Below, one piece after another: positions 27,592 to 38,700 of a stretch of DNA of 41,828 nucleotides. The stretch comes from Phaeodactylum tricornutum CCAP 1055/1 (lineage: Eukaryota; Bacillariophyta; Bacillariophyceae; Surirellales; Neidiaceae): contig NC_011682.1 of assembly GCF_000150955.2 (NCBI RefSeq), positions 419,400 through 461,227 on the forward strand, read 5' to 3'. The notes below the pieces were generated by a model. The model saw only the letters and a list, made by a program, of their open reading frames with translations, did no database searches and was not told the origin of the DNA. Numbering within the stretch: position 1 is the first letter of the stretch; every line of letters begins with the position of its first letter. Both the position numbers and the translations under genes were made by a program.

Positions 27592-29505
27592 TGAAGAGTC
27601 TTTTTTGAGGAAAGAAGGAAATCTATTCCCTCATGGGGTGGGTGCCTAGTGCCAATGCAGAGCTTGTTTGTAACCAACGCGCACGTAAGGAAAGGTTTCT
27701 GAGTCTCAGGCGGTATGGATCACGGAGCTGGAAGGCATAATAACAACAGTAAACGAAAAACTCGGGTTTCGTCAGCCACCCGACTCCGAGCAGCTATATT
27801 CAAGGGTTCTGATGAATAACGTCATATTTCGTAACCTATTTTTACTTAATAATAATATGTATATAAGCCCCTATTTTAATATTGGGATAGACAGATTTTC
27901 AGTCACGCTGCCATAGAGGTCTGAAAATATATAGCTGACATGGATGGAAAAGCGTCACTTTCGTAAATATTACTATTTACGCTCGCAATAAATCGCGGGT
28001 ACCGGTACTTGCTTTGAATATGGTAGGGCGTATACGATATCCCATAGAAGGTCAAGCGGACGAATTTGGGACGGCTCGCAGCAGGCCGCAAGCCTTATAG
28101 TGAATTCTTTCCACTCCGACCAACGCTGCCATCAACGATGGGCGAAGGCATTTGAATATGGACCCCACTGTCCGAGAGCATCTCCCTGATAATTTGCCCA
28201 GCTACAAAAGGGGCGGTGTACGAGGCTGCTAGAGCAGTAAGGCGGCAGTGGCTAACAGAACCCACGGCAGTAATTGCGTTCGAAAAAATGCTCAACGTAG
28301 TACGAAGGATGTGGCCGAAAGCAACGAAGAATTGGCTCGATGAGCTTTGTGCCGGCGTTTAATTTTAAAATTGAAAGAATAGTTGGCGACTCGCTTCACG
28401 AGACTGCCCGAAGGAGGAGGCTGGAGAGGCAAAGTCCACCGCCGGCGAAAAGTCGATTGCTCGTAAAAAGACGGCGACCTTATGGTGGGCGTCTTCAAGG
28501 ATTTTGTTCGACTCTCTTGGGTTTTCTTTGCGTGCGGTACCCGATTCTAGAAGGGTTGTTAAAGGTTAATGCCAGTGTGTACAGATGCTATGCCGACGAC
28601 GAAAAAAAACTGCCGAACCTCCTTTCGGCGCAAGCTCTCCACTCGCTTACGGAACCTTTTGGCGAGACGCAGATGAGAACCATTCTTGCTCCATCCTGTG
28701 TAGCTAGTATGAGTGTGTGGCAACCACTGGATTTCTAAGTGTTGATTGGTGAGAAGCATTGACCCTTTGTTGCTCATTTTGCGGAGGAAGTTCAAACCCT
28801 GTTTTTAATGGAAACCGCAAAATCGCCAATCCATAGAAAACAAGTACAATTTAGGACGCTTCCTGTGGACCAGCCAAGACAAAACAGAGTTCCTTTGCGG
28901 CATGCTTATCTCGGCTTGACCAGAAATCCAGAAGTTATAGGTAGTGAATATAAATCCGAGAATTGATTTCGAGCCTAAAGTTGGTGTACATGTTGATTGG
29001 TGGCTGCATGGAACCTTGTGAACACCTTAAGAAGAAGGCTTTTTGCCTCGTTTGTCCACAAAAGCGGAGCTCCGAGCTACAGAATGGGAAGTTGCTACGT
29101 TGTCATTAATTTGGGTTTTGTCCATACACAGACAAAACTCATCTCGTGGGCCTGAGCTACAAGGCAGGGAAGTGCGGTACGACTCTCACAAACACGGCTT
29201 ATTTTTGTCAAACTTTGCCGCCTTTTTTCCTTACGTCATGTTACAAAGTTTTTCATTGCCGTAGTAGTAAATGCTGCATAGGCTCCTCCCAAGTACAATT
29301 ACCTGGAATATATTGCCAAGATTGCTTCCGATAGCATTCTAAGGTGGCATTAACAGTAGTGGGCACCAGCCTTACATGAATTGAAGCAGATGGAATTTCT
29401 GTCTGGACCATCCCGGCTCTCCTGGTGACTTCCAATAAGTGCTCAGATGACTTCGTAACCATTCAAGTTTTATGCTTATCATAGCTCGAACTTAGATTGC
29501 ATTCA
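27592..29505. other. large gene-poor region
   Basis: About 1.9 kb with no recognised gene. Composition changes within it: 27.8-28.0 kb is AT-rich, 28.1-28.7 kb is more GC-rich and holds the only longer frame (28340-28738). I looked for reverse transcriptase, integrase or transposase motifs and for terminal repeats and saw none. Confidence 0.4.
28340..28738 (+). CDS. hypothetical protein, doubtful (132 aa)
   Basis: An ATG-initiated frame with a basic N-terminal half (RRRRLERQ, VKRRRPYGGR) and no recognised domain. Listed only because it is the longest frame in a 1.9 kb gap. Its composition does not clearly separate it from noise. Confidence 0.2.
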   Translation: MSFVPAFNFKIERIVGDSLHETARRRRLERQSPPPAKSRLLVKRRRPYGGRLQGFCSTLLGFLCVRYPILEGLLKVNASVYRCYADDEKKLPNLLSAQALHSLTEPFGETQMRTILAPSCVASMSVWQPLDF

Positions 29506-32500
29506 TCAATCGCGGTACTCATTAGAAACGCCAATATTTTCCCGCGATAGCTGCATGTTTTTTTTCACTCGAGCTGCATTTCGTCCAATGTTATAATTTT
29601 GTGCCACATTGTAAAACTGATTTATCAATTGTTGGACAGGGAGAGATCCGAATCCAAGTATCATTGACAGAGCCCAGAAGCGGGCTGGAAGGCCATCGTC
29701 AGCTACCTTGAAAGCTAGAGACCCAAATTCTACTATTAGAACTTGGAGGACAGCCGTGGTGAAAAGTATTCCACAGAACATGGGGTTGTTCAAGATGCCC
29801 TCGAAGACATTGACTTCGAAAATGCAGACGGTGATCAGAAGTTAGAGGCCAGAAGGTAAGCTTTCGAAAGCAGCTCCTTGTTGTACGTACTTTCACCCTT
29901 CAACTTCCGACAGTTGATCTCGTTAAATAGTTGCATCCAAACGAACGCGTTAAAAATTAACGTGTAATGAACTGTGTTCACATCTCTATCTTTGTGTCCA
30001 GCTTCTAGGTCCAGTAAATCCGGTCCGGGAAAAAGTAACACCATGACGACTGTAATTTGATAAGTGGCTTGTCCTAGCATATTTGCCCACATATGCTTAG
30101 TGATCATGCTGTCCGTTCGATTTACAGGAGGTCTCTGCAAGAGGGAGTCGACAGGGGGCTCCGAAGCTAACGCAAGGCTTGCCAAAGAGTCCATCAAAAG
30201 ATTCACCCAAAGTAGCTGGATTGCAGCGAGTGGGCTTGCTTGGTAGGCAAAAGACCCAACCAAGGCAGTCGCAACCGCTGAAATATTCACTGTAAGCTGG
30301 AACTGAAGAAATTTCTGTATGGAAGCGTAAACGTTCCGACCCCACTTTGCAGCTGTCACGATTGAGGCAAAGTTGTCGTCCAAAAGAATAATGTCGGCCG
30401 CATCCTTGGCGATTTGTGTCCCAGCAATTCCCATTGCAAACCCTATGTCTGCCCGCTTCAATGCCGGAGCATCGTTAGTACCGTCTCCTGTCATTGCGAT
30501 CACTTGCCTATCTGGAAACACCTTGATACCTTCCCTTTGCTGAAGCAGTCGGCAAAAATCTCTGTCTGCAAAAAGATTCGACTTGTTTAGTCCATGTGCA
30601 AGAGTAAGTTTGTCATCCGGAGAACTACGTGCCAGTACACGAAGACGTGGCCATATTTTGTCGAAAGCAGACTGATCAAATTCTTTTGAACCTTTCTCCT
30701 TTCCGTCAACGTAAACCATACGTCTGAAGGCCTTGCCTTCCATCAACACATTCTCTTTTAAGTTTAAAGCGACACGCTCATCCGTATTGTCCAAGAAATG
30801 AAAGTCTCGAAGAATTCCAGCCTGGTACGCAATGCTTACAGCAGTGCTGGGATTGTCTCCTGTCACCAATCGAACGTCGATCCCAGCCTGGTAGCACTTT
30901 TCAATTGCCCCCGGTACTTCAGCTCGCAGCGGATCCTCAATACCCACTAGCGCGATTGCTATCAAGTCTGTCTCCGCAACGTAAGCATCTCTCCCATCCG
31001 CATTCGTATGTTCACTACTCAGGCTTTCCAAGTCAAACCCCGCCGGAATATCACGATATGCGAGCGCCAGACAGCGCATTCCCCGACGACCATATCCCAC
31101 GGAGACTTCCTGGAATTCACCGAGCACGTGTTCGGTCAGCGTTTCATCTTCGCCGGATGCATTTACGAATAGCACACACCGTGACATCAAAACCTCCGGC
31201 GCGCCTTTGCAGTAGAGTCGGTAGCCACCATCTGCTAGAGGAACAGCCCAACTCATCATCTTTCGGGCAGACGAAAATCCATATTGCTTGCCTTGACATA
31301 GAAAGGCGCCAAGGCTACCCTGGTCCGATCGTCCCCTTGTCCGGTTACGAATGTTTTCGTAATTTGAACCCAAATCGTGGCAAAGATGTAAAAGTGCAAC
31401 TTCAGTTGGGTTCCCACAAGAACTCTCCACGAGGCCGTTTGCGTCCAAATACAGGACCGATTCGTTCATTGTGTCAATAGCTATTGCACAACATATTAAG
31501 TCTACCACCTTAGGGGAAAGGCCACCTTGATGATTTCTCACATAGTCGCCAAGAGCGTGAGCAGGATCGGCAACTACATAGTTCACCGTACCAGAAAAGA
31601 CCGCTCGGGCTGTCATTTTGTTGGCTGTAAGGGTTCCTGTAGTTTGAGTTGTCAATCAGTGAGTGCACAAGCCCATTTATGCACTGAAGTGAGCACTTCT
31701 TGATATTCTGATACGCACCCGTCTTGTCCGTGCATATTGTGGTAGCACATCCCATAGTTTCGCACGCGTCCAAATGCTTTACGAGATTCTGTTCTTTGGT
31801 CATTTTCATGGATGAAAAAGCCAACGCAAGAGTGACAGCCAGAGGTAGGCCTTCCGGGACGGCAACAGCCAAGACTGTGATCGCCACTACCAGATAGTCC
31901 ACAATAGCAGTCGCTTTGTTTCCTTCCACGGCAAATCCAATAATACAGGAACCAATAAAGGAGATGGCCGCTGCGACGGTTCCAGCAATACCAACTCGCT
32001 TGGCAATCGCATTTATTTTGAAGAAAAGAGGCGAGTGTTCACCATCGTCACCCAATTCATCTTCATGATCTTCAGATTCGTACACACGTGCTTTTATTTT
32101 GCCGGCCACAGAGTGGATACCGACTGCAATCACAACCATCTTGCCTGACCCTTGTGATGCTGTTGTACCACTTAAAATTATGTCCCCAGGTTTTTTACTG
32201 ACAGCCTTGGACTCACCCGTCAACGTCGATTCGTCCATTTTCAAGTCGCCTGCGGGTCCCAATAATACGCAATCTGCTGGGATTGAGGCAAGATTATGTG
32301 CGTTGACAGACAGAATATCTCCAACCACGATGTCATCGTCGATGACCGATACTTGTTTAGCATCGCGTATTACCTGCTTCGTGTTCGTGTCGTGTAATGA
32401 GCGGGTCAATCGAATGAAGGCAAATTGCTTCGCGTAGTCAATGCTAGCTGTGACCAGCACAACAATGCAAACCGATACCAAGATTGCGGCACCTTCAATC

Positions 32501-33234
32501 CAGCACGTTTTACAGTCTTCCCCATCTTCTAAAGTCCCGACTTCGATCACAATACTAACTATGCCCAGGACGATCAGCATGATGAGAACAAAGTCCTGCA
32601 CAGCCTCCCAGCAGAGTCTGAAAAAGCTGTCCAAACTTTTTGCTGCGATCGCGTTGGAACCGAACACAGATTGACGATGTTCAACTTCTCGAGGATCAAT
32701 CCCGGATTCTGGACTGGACCGCAACAGTGCCGAGGTCAAGACGTTGGCGCCCACGTCGGCGTTTTTATCCGCCTCGGCGGCCTCAGGGGAGTGCTCCTCT
32801 GCGCGCACCATCTCAGCTTGTCGTATCTGTGACACCAAGAGAGCGATGTTCGACTGAAGTTTATGTGCCCCCGTCGGGGCTTCTTCGTCCATAATCTCGA
32901 CATCATCTCCGTGGTACTTGTTAAATTGACTGGTGACTCTACGGATTCCTATTTCGAGGAGATCTGCTAGAGCGCTACGAGTTCGTTCCGAACTGAGGTT
33001 TCCGAGCTCGGGGGCAGAGACTGGATACGGCGAGGTAAGAGAACCGAGACTCTTTCCAATTGAAACGGCGACCGATTTTTCGACGCTTCCAGAGATTCCC
33101 CCAAAGCGAGAGTCGGTCTGATTCGGATGCTTTCGAGGTGGACCATTTCCCTTGCCATTGGAGCTGGCATCCCTCTCAATCCCGTTCGCTGCGATTTCGG
33201 CAGTAGTGGAGTTATTGGACAGTGATTTTGTCAT
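29506..33234 (-). CDS. plasma-membrane-type Ca2+-transporting P-type ATPase (type IIB)
   Basis: Three exons (minus), 33234-31719, 31636-29891 and 29813-29506, with introns of 82 and 77 bases, encode 1189 residues. P-type landmarks are complete: MDESTLTGES actuator motif, VPEGLPLAVTLALAFS in M4, phosphorylation motif DKTGT (Asp503; the intron splits its Gly codon), KGAPEVLMSRC in the nucleotide domain, VTGDNPSTAVSIA, and TGDGTNDAPALKRADIGFAMG of the hinge. The last exon starts at the conserved INVFEGILNNPMFC of PMCAs. It pumps Ca2+ out of the cytosol using ATP. The N-terminal ~190 residues are long, Ser-rich and contain a basic amphipathic stretch (RTRSALADLLEIGIRRVTSQF), possibly autoinhibitory/calmodulin-binding as in plant ACAs. 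The C-terminal tail is short. Confidence 0.96.
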
Positions 33235-33814
33235 TCGAGATCAGCTGGAGAGGAACGCAGGTTTCTGCTTTCGAAGAGACTGAAGTGGTTGTCACTTTGA
33301 AAATTGTGATCAATCCCAACCGAACCGACCCGAACCGACGAGGTCTTGTCGGAATCGGCGGAGTAGGCTCGAGCAGTCTTGGTTGCTCACTGTTGGTCCA
33401 TGGATCTGTTGTGAGGCTTCGTGTTACTTCGGCAGATAAAGCTAAGTCGCCTTGATGTGTCTCCCAGTTCTGGGGTTAAAAACTGTAAAGACACTCTTAG
33501 ATTTTGCGAACCCACTGAATGGATAGCAGGGGTAGGGCACGACTGAAAAATCTTTCCGTCAGATGGTGAATTTTTTGACTTCTTGTTTTTTTGCTTCTCA
33601 GGCCTCCAAAGTGCGGTCGTCACCATCGTCGCAATGGATTTTCACAGGCTTGTTTCGAACGTGGGGTCCGCAAGCTACTTCGTTCAAAACGGGTCAGATT
33701 AGAAGCGTGATGATAGAGTACCAAGACTTGCTCGTAACTGACTAAGATCGAGATCACATCCGACCTCCCTCGCAATCGATTCGATTTGAAAGAAAGAAAG
33801 TCACTCGTTACAAA
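33235..33814. other. divergent promoter region
   Basis: About 580 bases between the minus-strand Ca2+-ATPase and the plus-strand hydrolase. A tandem CCGAACCGA-type repeat lies near 33320-33340. No coding signal and no exact recurrent 9-mer. Confidence 0.45.
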
Positions 33815-35302
33815 ATGAGTGACCCTTCCAGTAAGCAATGGATTCACATTCCTGATTCATCTAGCTTCTGGACTAGGTGGCGTATGATTTATTGCCTTTT
33901 TAGGTGTTTCGGTGTCACAGTGTCTGCAGCTTTCCAGTTTACTCCATTCAATCGCGGAACAAAGTTGGCTGTAGTACCTATGGCAAATTACGCTCCGATC
34001 TCTGAGGGAGTGAATGATGAAACACGACCGCGCAGTATCTTTTTCCGTTCCCCATTGCTGGATTACGGTTACCTTCCCGTCGTCGAGGAATACGAAAGCG
34101 GTAGTCTAGCGAGAAAGCCGCTGTTACTTTATCTTCCAGGCTTTGATGGATCTTTTCTAAGCGCGTTTCTGCAGTATCCGGAACTTTCGACTGCTTTTGA
34201 TGTTCGGTGCATGAGTATTCCAGCTTCGGATCGATCAACATTCAATGAACTGAAAAGATCAGTACTACAATACCTGCGTATGGAGATAGCGGAATCAATA
34301 GTTGGAGATTTGGATCAAAGGTCCAGTCGGAACAAAACCCAACCTATTCTAAGCTCTAGTCCATTCGATCAAATATTCTCTTTTACCAAGGGCGCCTCCT
34401 CAAAAGCGGTATACAAGAGGAGCAGCCGGTCAGTATACCTTGTCGGCGAATCATTTGGTGGCCTTCTAGCCAGTGAAATTGCCTTGTCGATTCTTGAGAG
34501 CGAGAAAAGCCATGCGAATAGCACTATCGATTTGCAAGGACTCGTGCTCGTTAATCCAGCTACATGCTATGACCGGTCTCGCTTAGCCGCCTTAGGACCG
34601 CCTGTGGCCAACAGCGTACCATGGATGTATCCAGCCAACTTGGCAAAGCTCCTGCCCCTCTTTACCGACGAGTATTCTTTGGCTCAATTGAGACTAATCG
34701 TACAAGCCAAAGCCTTGCCCTCTGTAATTGATGATGCTCCCCGTGAAGCCTACTTGGGACGTGTGGCATTATCATTGCCTTTCATCTTTCCCTCCATGCC
34801 TCAAGCCACTTTGTCGTGGCGGCTGTCTCAATGGTTGGAATTTGGATGTGCTAGTGCCGAGCAGAGGTTGACGGGTCTGGCTGCTTTCCCTAGCTTTCGT
34901 GTATTGATTGTCGCGGGGGAATTCGATGCCTGCTTACCATCAATCGACGAAGCCGAGCGTTTGGTTAGTGGCGTCTTGCCCAATGCCAAGGTGCACGTTG
35001 TGGAGGGTGCTGGGCACGCGAGTACCTGCGGTAGTCGGATGGACTTGACAGCTGTTATGCGCAACTGCTTTGTTGAACTACAACAGAAAAATGGACGCCG
35101 TTCAGTGACCTTGCGGACGGCCATGAAAAACGAAGCGGCATCAGGCATAGAAGAGTATTTCGGCATGCAACCGCGATACGATAACGCGACAATTGGATTG
35201 AATCCGTTACGCTACTGGAGTCCGGAATTATACCTAAAGCACCGACCTAAAACCGGCCCAGGTCAGCGGAAAATTTCTCGTACCACCAGGCACAAAGGAT
35301 AG
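33815..35302 (+). CDS. alpha/beta hydrolase, esterase/lipase or phytyl-ester-synthase-like, possibly plastidial
   Basis: A single exon of 495 residues from the ATG at 33815. The hydrolase core shows LLLYLPGFDGSF (oxyanion region), nucleophile elbow VYLVGESFGGLLAS (Ser213), an acid region VAGEFDACLP and the His in VEGAGHAS. The order and spacing resemble the N-terminal half of plant phytyl ester synthases/diacylglycerol acyltransferases (ELT/PES type), but no acyltransferase domain follows. Starting at the second ATG (33884, Met24) would create a signal peptide, MIYCLFRCFGVTVSA, followed by AFQFTPF, the pattern of a diatom plastid presequence; I consider that start more likely. The C terminus is basic. 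Substrate unknown; lipid or chlorophyll-derived esters would fit a plastid location. Confidence 0.75.
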   Translation: MSDPSSKQWIHIPDSSSFWTRWRMIYCLFRCFGVTVSAAFQFTPFNRGTKLAVVPMANYAPISEGVNDETRPRSIFFRSPLLDYGYLPVVEEYESGSLARKPLLLYLPGFDGSFLSAFLQYPELSTAFDVRCMSIPASDRSTFNELKRSVLQYLRMEIAESIVGDLDQRSSRNKTQPILSSSPFDQIFSFTKGASSKAVYKRSSRSVYLVGESFGGLLASEIALSILESEKSHANSTIDLQGLVLVNPATCYDRSRLAALGPPVANSVPWMYPANLAKLLPLFTDEYSLAQLRLIVQAKALPSVIDDAPREAYLGRVALSLPFIFPSMPQATLSWRLSQWLEFGCASAEQRLTGLAAFPSFRVLIVAGEFDACLPSIDEAERLVSGVLPNAKVHVVEGAGHASTCGSRMDLTAVMRNCFVELQQKNGRRSVTLRTAMKNEAASGIEEYFGMQPRYDNATIGLNPLRYWSPELYLKHRPKTGPGQRKISRTTRHKG

Positions 35303-35762
35303 GTAGGTACAATCGAGCGACTGGAATTTTAAACCGATATACTGTTATGGTACCATTGGGGCTTCTCTTCGGAAAAACATCTTACAGAACTGTGCCGAAA
35401 AATAAAGGTGAGATTCCTATATCCGTTAATAGTAAGGAGATAGACGTTCGAGGATGATCTGAGGCTCTGTCTGGAAATTTTGAAATTGACAACAGGTATG
35501 ACCTTGCTGTTAGCGTTTGGAGTATATTAGCTAGCCGAAAACCTTAACATAAGAGATTACAGATTACTATGTAGGGAGAGGTACTCATAGGAAATTTCCT
35601 GCTCTCTGGAAAGAAAATTGGCCAATTCCATTTTTTTACATTTTTTACATATGTCAGTCGTGGATTTCGTCCAAAGACATTCCCTTCAGAGTATCCCGTA
35701 CGTGAGGCGGTATCCTGTACGTCCTTTTGTACCCTTCCAACGAGACATAGAAGTGTCGCGTT
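35303..35762. other. intergenic region
   Basis: About 460 bases, AT-rich with a T-run near 35630-35650. No coding signal. Confidence 0.4.
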
Positions 35763-38700
35763 ATGTCCGTCGAGAGAGTCTCCCTTAAAGTTAGCCTCTT
35801 ACCGAGCAAATACACTCATGGACTGCGAATGATTTCCGGTATCGTGTGTTTTGAGTCTGACCAAATTAAATTGCACAAGAAGATCAGAAATCGGCGGCCC
35901 ATAATTACACAGTGTACGATGGAGTACCCCATACATCAAATGGATCTAGAAGAATGCTCGACCAACAACGAAAAACCACATATTCAACTACTCCATGATG
36001 AAAAGAACTGTGTCGGGCTTTCTCGTCTGCCTTTCCGATCGTCGCTCATTTCTTCGGCTGCGATGCCTCTTTTAGTCATGATCAGCTTGCTTCTTTTGCA
36101 GCCAGTAGCCTCGCAGACACCCTATCGGACGTGTTATGAGGCCCTAAGTAGTGCCGATGGTGATCGAAATAGTGTTCTGACGCAGGCAGAATACGTCGAG
36201 TCCTTGAGGATTTTGACCTTTGGTGCAGTCAGCGTCAACTCCTACGAAAATCTTTCCGAAGAGCTAAAATCGGGTTTCACCTTTCGTGCTCCAGACGGTT
36301 CACCGGGAGTCGACATAAGTGAAGTAGCATCCAGTAGTAGCTCCAGTATGTCCCTATTTTGCACCAGTATATACGCTGGTCTCGTGGAAAGCCTAGGTAT
36401 TGCAACTTCTCAACAAGCTTGCTTCATTGCCATGTCCGTTGGTGATATTGGACGAGACGATGCTCTGGCAGCCGAGCCGGATTTTGTCCGATATGCTAAC
36501 CAGATGGCGGGAGGGTCCTACGGAATTTCCATTTCCTTTGCATCTTTACCGCCACCCCTGCAAGCGGTCTACAACGACTTTTCAGACGGTGATAATGGGA
36601 TTCCGGTCATCGGTTCCAAACCGGGCACGACGCCAACAATCGAAGACCAGAGCTTTTTAACCAATCTTTGTCGACAGACCGCTGTGGCTGTTGTTGCGGG
36701 GGAACAGCCAATGGCTACACCAGCAACCATGGCTGGAACGACTCCGGCCACGTCAGCACCTGTTTCTTCTCCAACAGACGGCGCTGGATCTATCACTCCC
36801 CTTTTTACGTTTTCCGATTGCACAACGGCGATGCTGGTGTCCGATTTGAACCGTGATGATTTCTTCGCCCAAGCGGAGTATTTAAGATTCTTAAATCGAC
36901 TAACTACCAACGCATTTTCTGATCAGACGTTCGGTACGCTTCCCAGTCGACTCCAGAGTAACTACAACGTCTTGGCAACTAAGGATGGTCAGATTCCAGT
37001 CAACGGGTCTAAGCCAGGTTCTGCGCCGAGTGCTGAGGAATTAGCAAGCCTGGAAAATGTCTGCGATTCCACGGAAACAGCCTTACGTGAGGAAAACAGC
37101 GGCGGAGGCGTAGTTCCAACGTTTGCTCCTACCATGACAACGTCCGGGATAACTATGGCTCCAGTGCCAACTGAGCAGACGACCGGTAGTCCGGATCCCG
37201 TTGCCATCCCAACACTTCGTCCAGTCGCAGCTCCATCAGTACCGACTATTCCTTTTAATATCTGCACACTCAATATGGCCACGTCGGATTTGGATCGGAG
37301 TGGTAGTCTTAGCTCGAACGAGTATTTTAATTTTGTCAACAAAATTGCTGGAAATACTTATGATGGCTTAACATTTGACACCTTACCCGATGCCGTGCAA
37401 GAGGCTTTTGATGGTCTATCTGATGGCAAATTGATTGACGTTTCGGGCTCGTTTCCAGGTCAACGTCCCAATGAGGCACGTGAAGCCGAACTGGAGGCCA
37501 TTTGTGCTACCTCCTTGGAGGCGATATACGGTCCTCCGCTTGTGACCGCCACGACGACACCATCAGTAGACCCCGCTCCAACAACGTCACCAAGCGCTGC
37601 GCAAGTCCAGAACATAACAGTGTTCAACGGCTTTTATATCTTCAATGTCAAGGGTGTTCGAGCAGCTACTTTGATTTCAGGTCAAAATCGAGATGGGCTG
37701 AACCGTGGGTACGAAGCTTTTGTCAGGAACATCACGGCCGAGTTTATAGCAACTACACAGGTGCCCGGCGAGCCTCAGCGGCATCTTCGATCGCGCCATT
37801 TAGAAGAACCAGGCCTGGCGCCCGAGGCGGCACGAATTTACGAAATAGATGATGTTGACTGTCCTCCTGTAATCAACGTCGAGAGTACTTTTTGTCAAAT
37901 AGTGTACGCAGAGTTCGAGGTACACCACATTCGAGAGCCGGCCGCTGATGCATTTTTTGAATCTTTGACGAGGATAACTCAAGACGCAATTGTCGGCGAC
38001 AAGACTGGTCTTAATGCTTTTGTGCTCGCGGCAAATCCCTATTCGGATGTGGAGGTTTTGGGACCGGCCGAACAGCTTCGTCCGATCAACCTACCCGGGG
38101 TTCAAGAACCCGTTCCAGGCAACCCTGTCGGAGCAGAAAGCGGAGGCAACCAAGCAGGCCTTATTGCGGGTATTTTCGTCGCGATTGCAGTCATCGTAAC
38201 CGTAGCAGGAATTGTACACTACCGTAAACGGAAAGGTGACAGTTATGGTTTGAACTCAGGTTTCAGTACGCCATCCTTTTTCAAGCGAAAACCAAAGTCA
38301 AATCCAAATGTACCAGAAGTCAATTCATTGGGGAGCGCGCAAAATCATGGCGAGCATCACGATTTAGAAGACGGATTCGGGCGCTTTGAAACCATTGAAA
38401 CCAAATCTCCTATGAAACCTGGCGGAATGGCAGGCTTCTTCGGGGGTTCGCATCATAGTAAATCTGGATCGGACGACGAGGAAAGCGGAGGATTTAGTGT
38501 ACAGGAACAGTCACCAATCAAACGAGATGCACGAAATGCTCTAGGAGACATTGAAGTATCCGACAATGGCCATTTGAAAGGAAACGCTTTCGGTGGGTTC
38601 GGTTTTGGAAAGAAAAAATTGAACAAACTTCAACACTCTACCAACGAGCTCGATAGTAGTGAATACGACGACAATGAAGACGATTTCGCGAATTATGGAT

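Noticed and set aside
30905-31480. 191-codon plus-strand frame
   Set aside because: Antisense to conserved Ca2+-ATPase sequence; no recognisable content.
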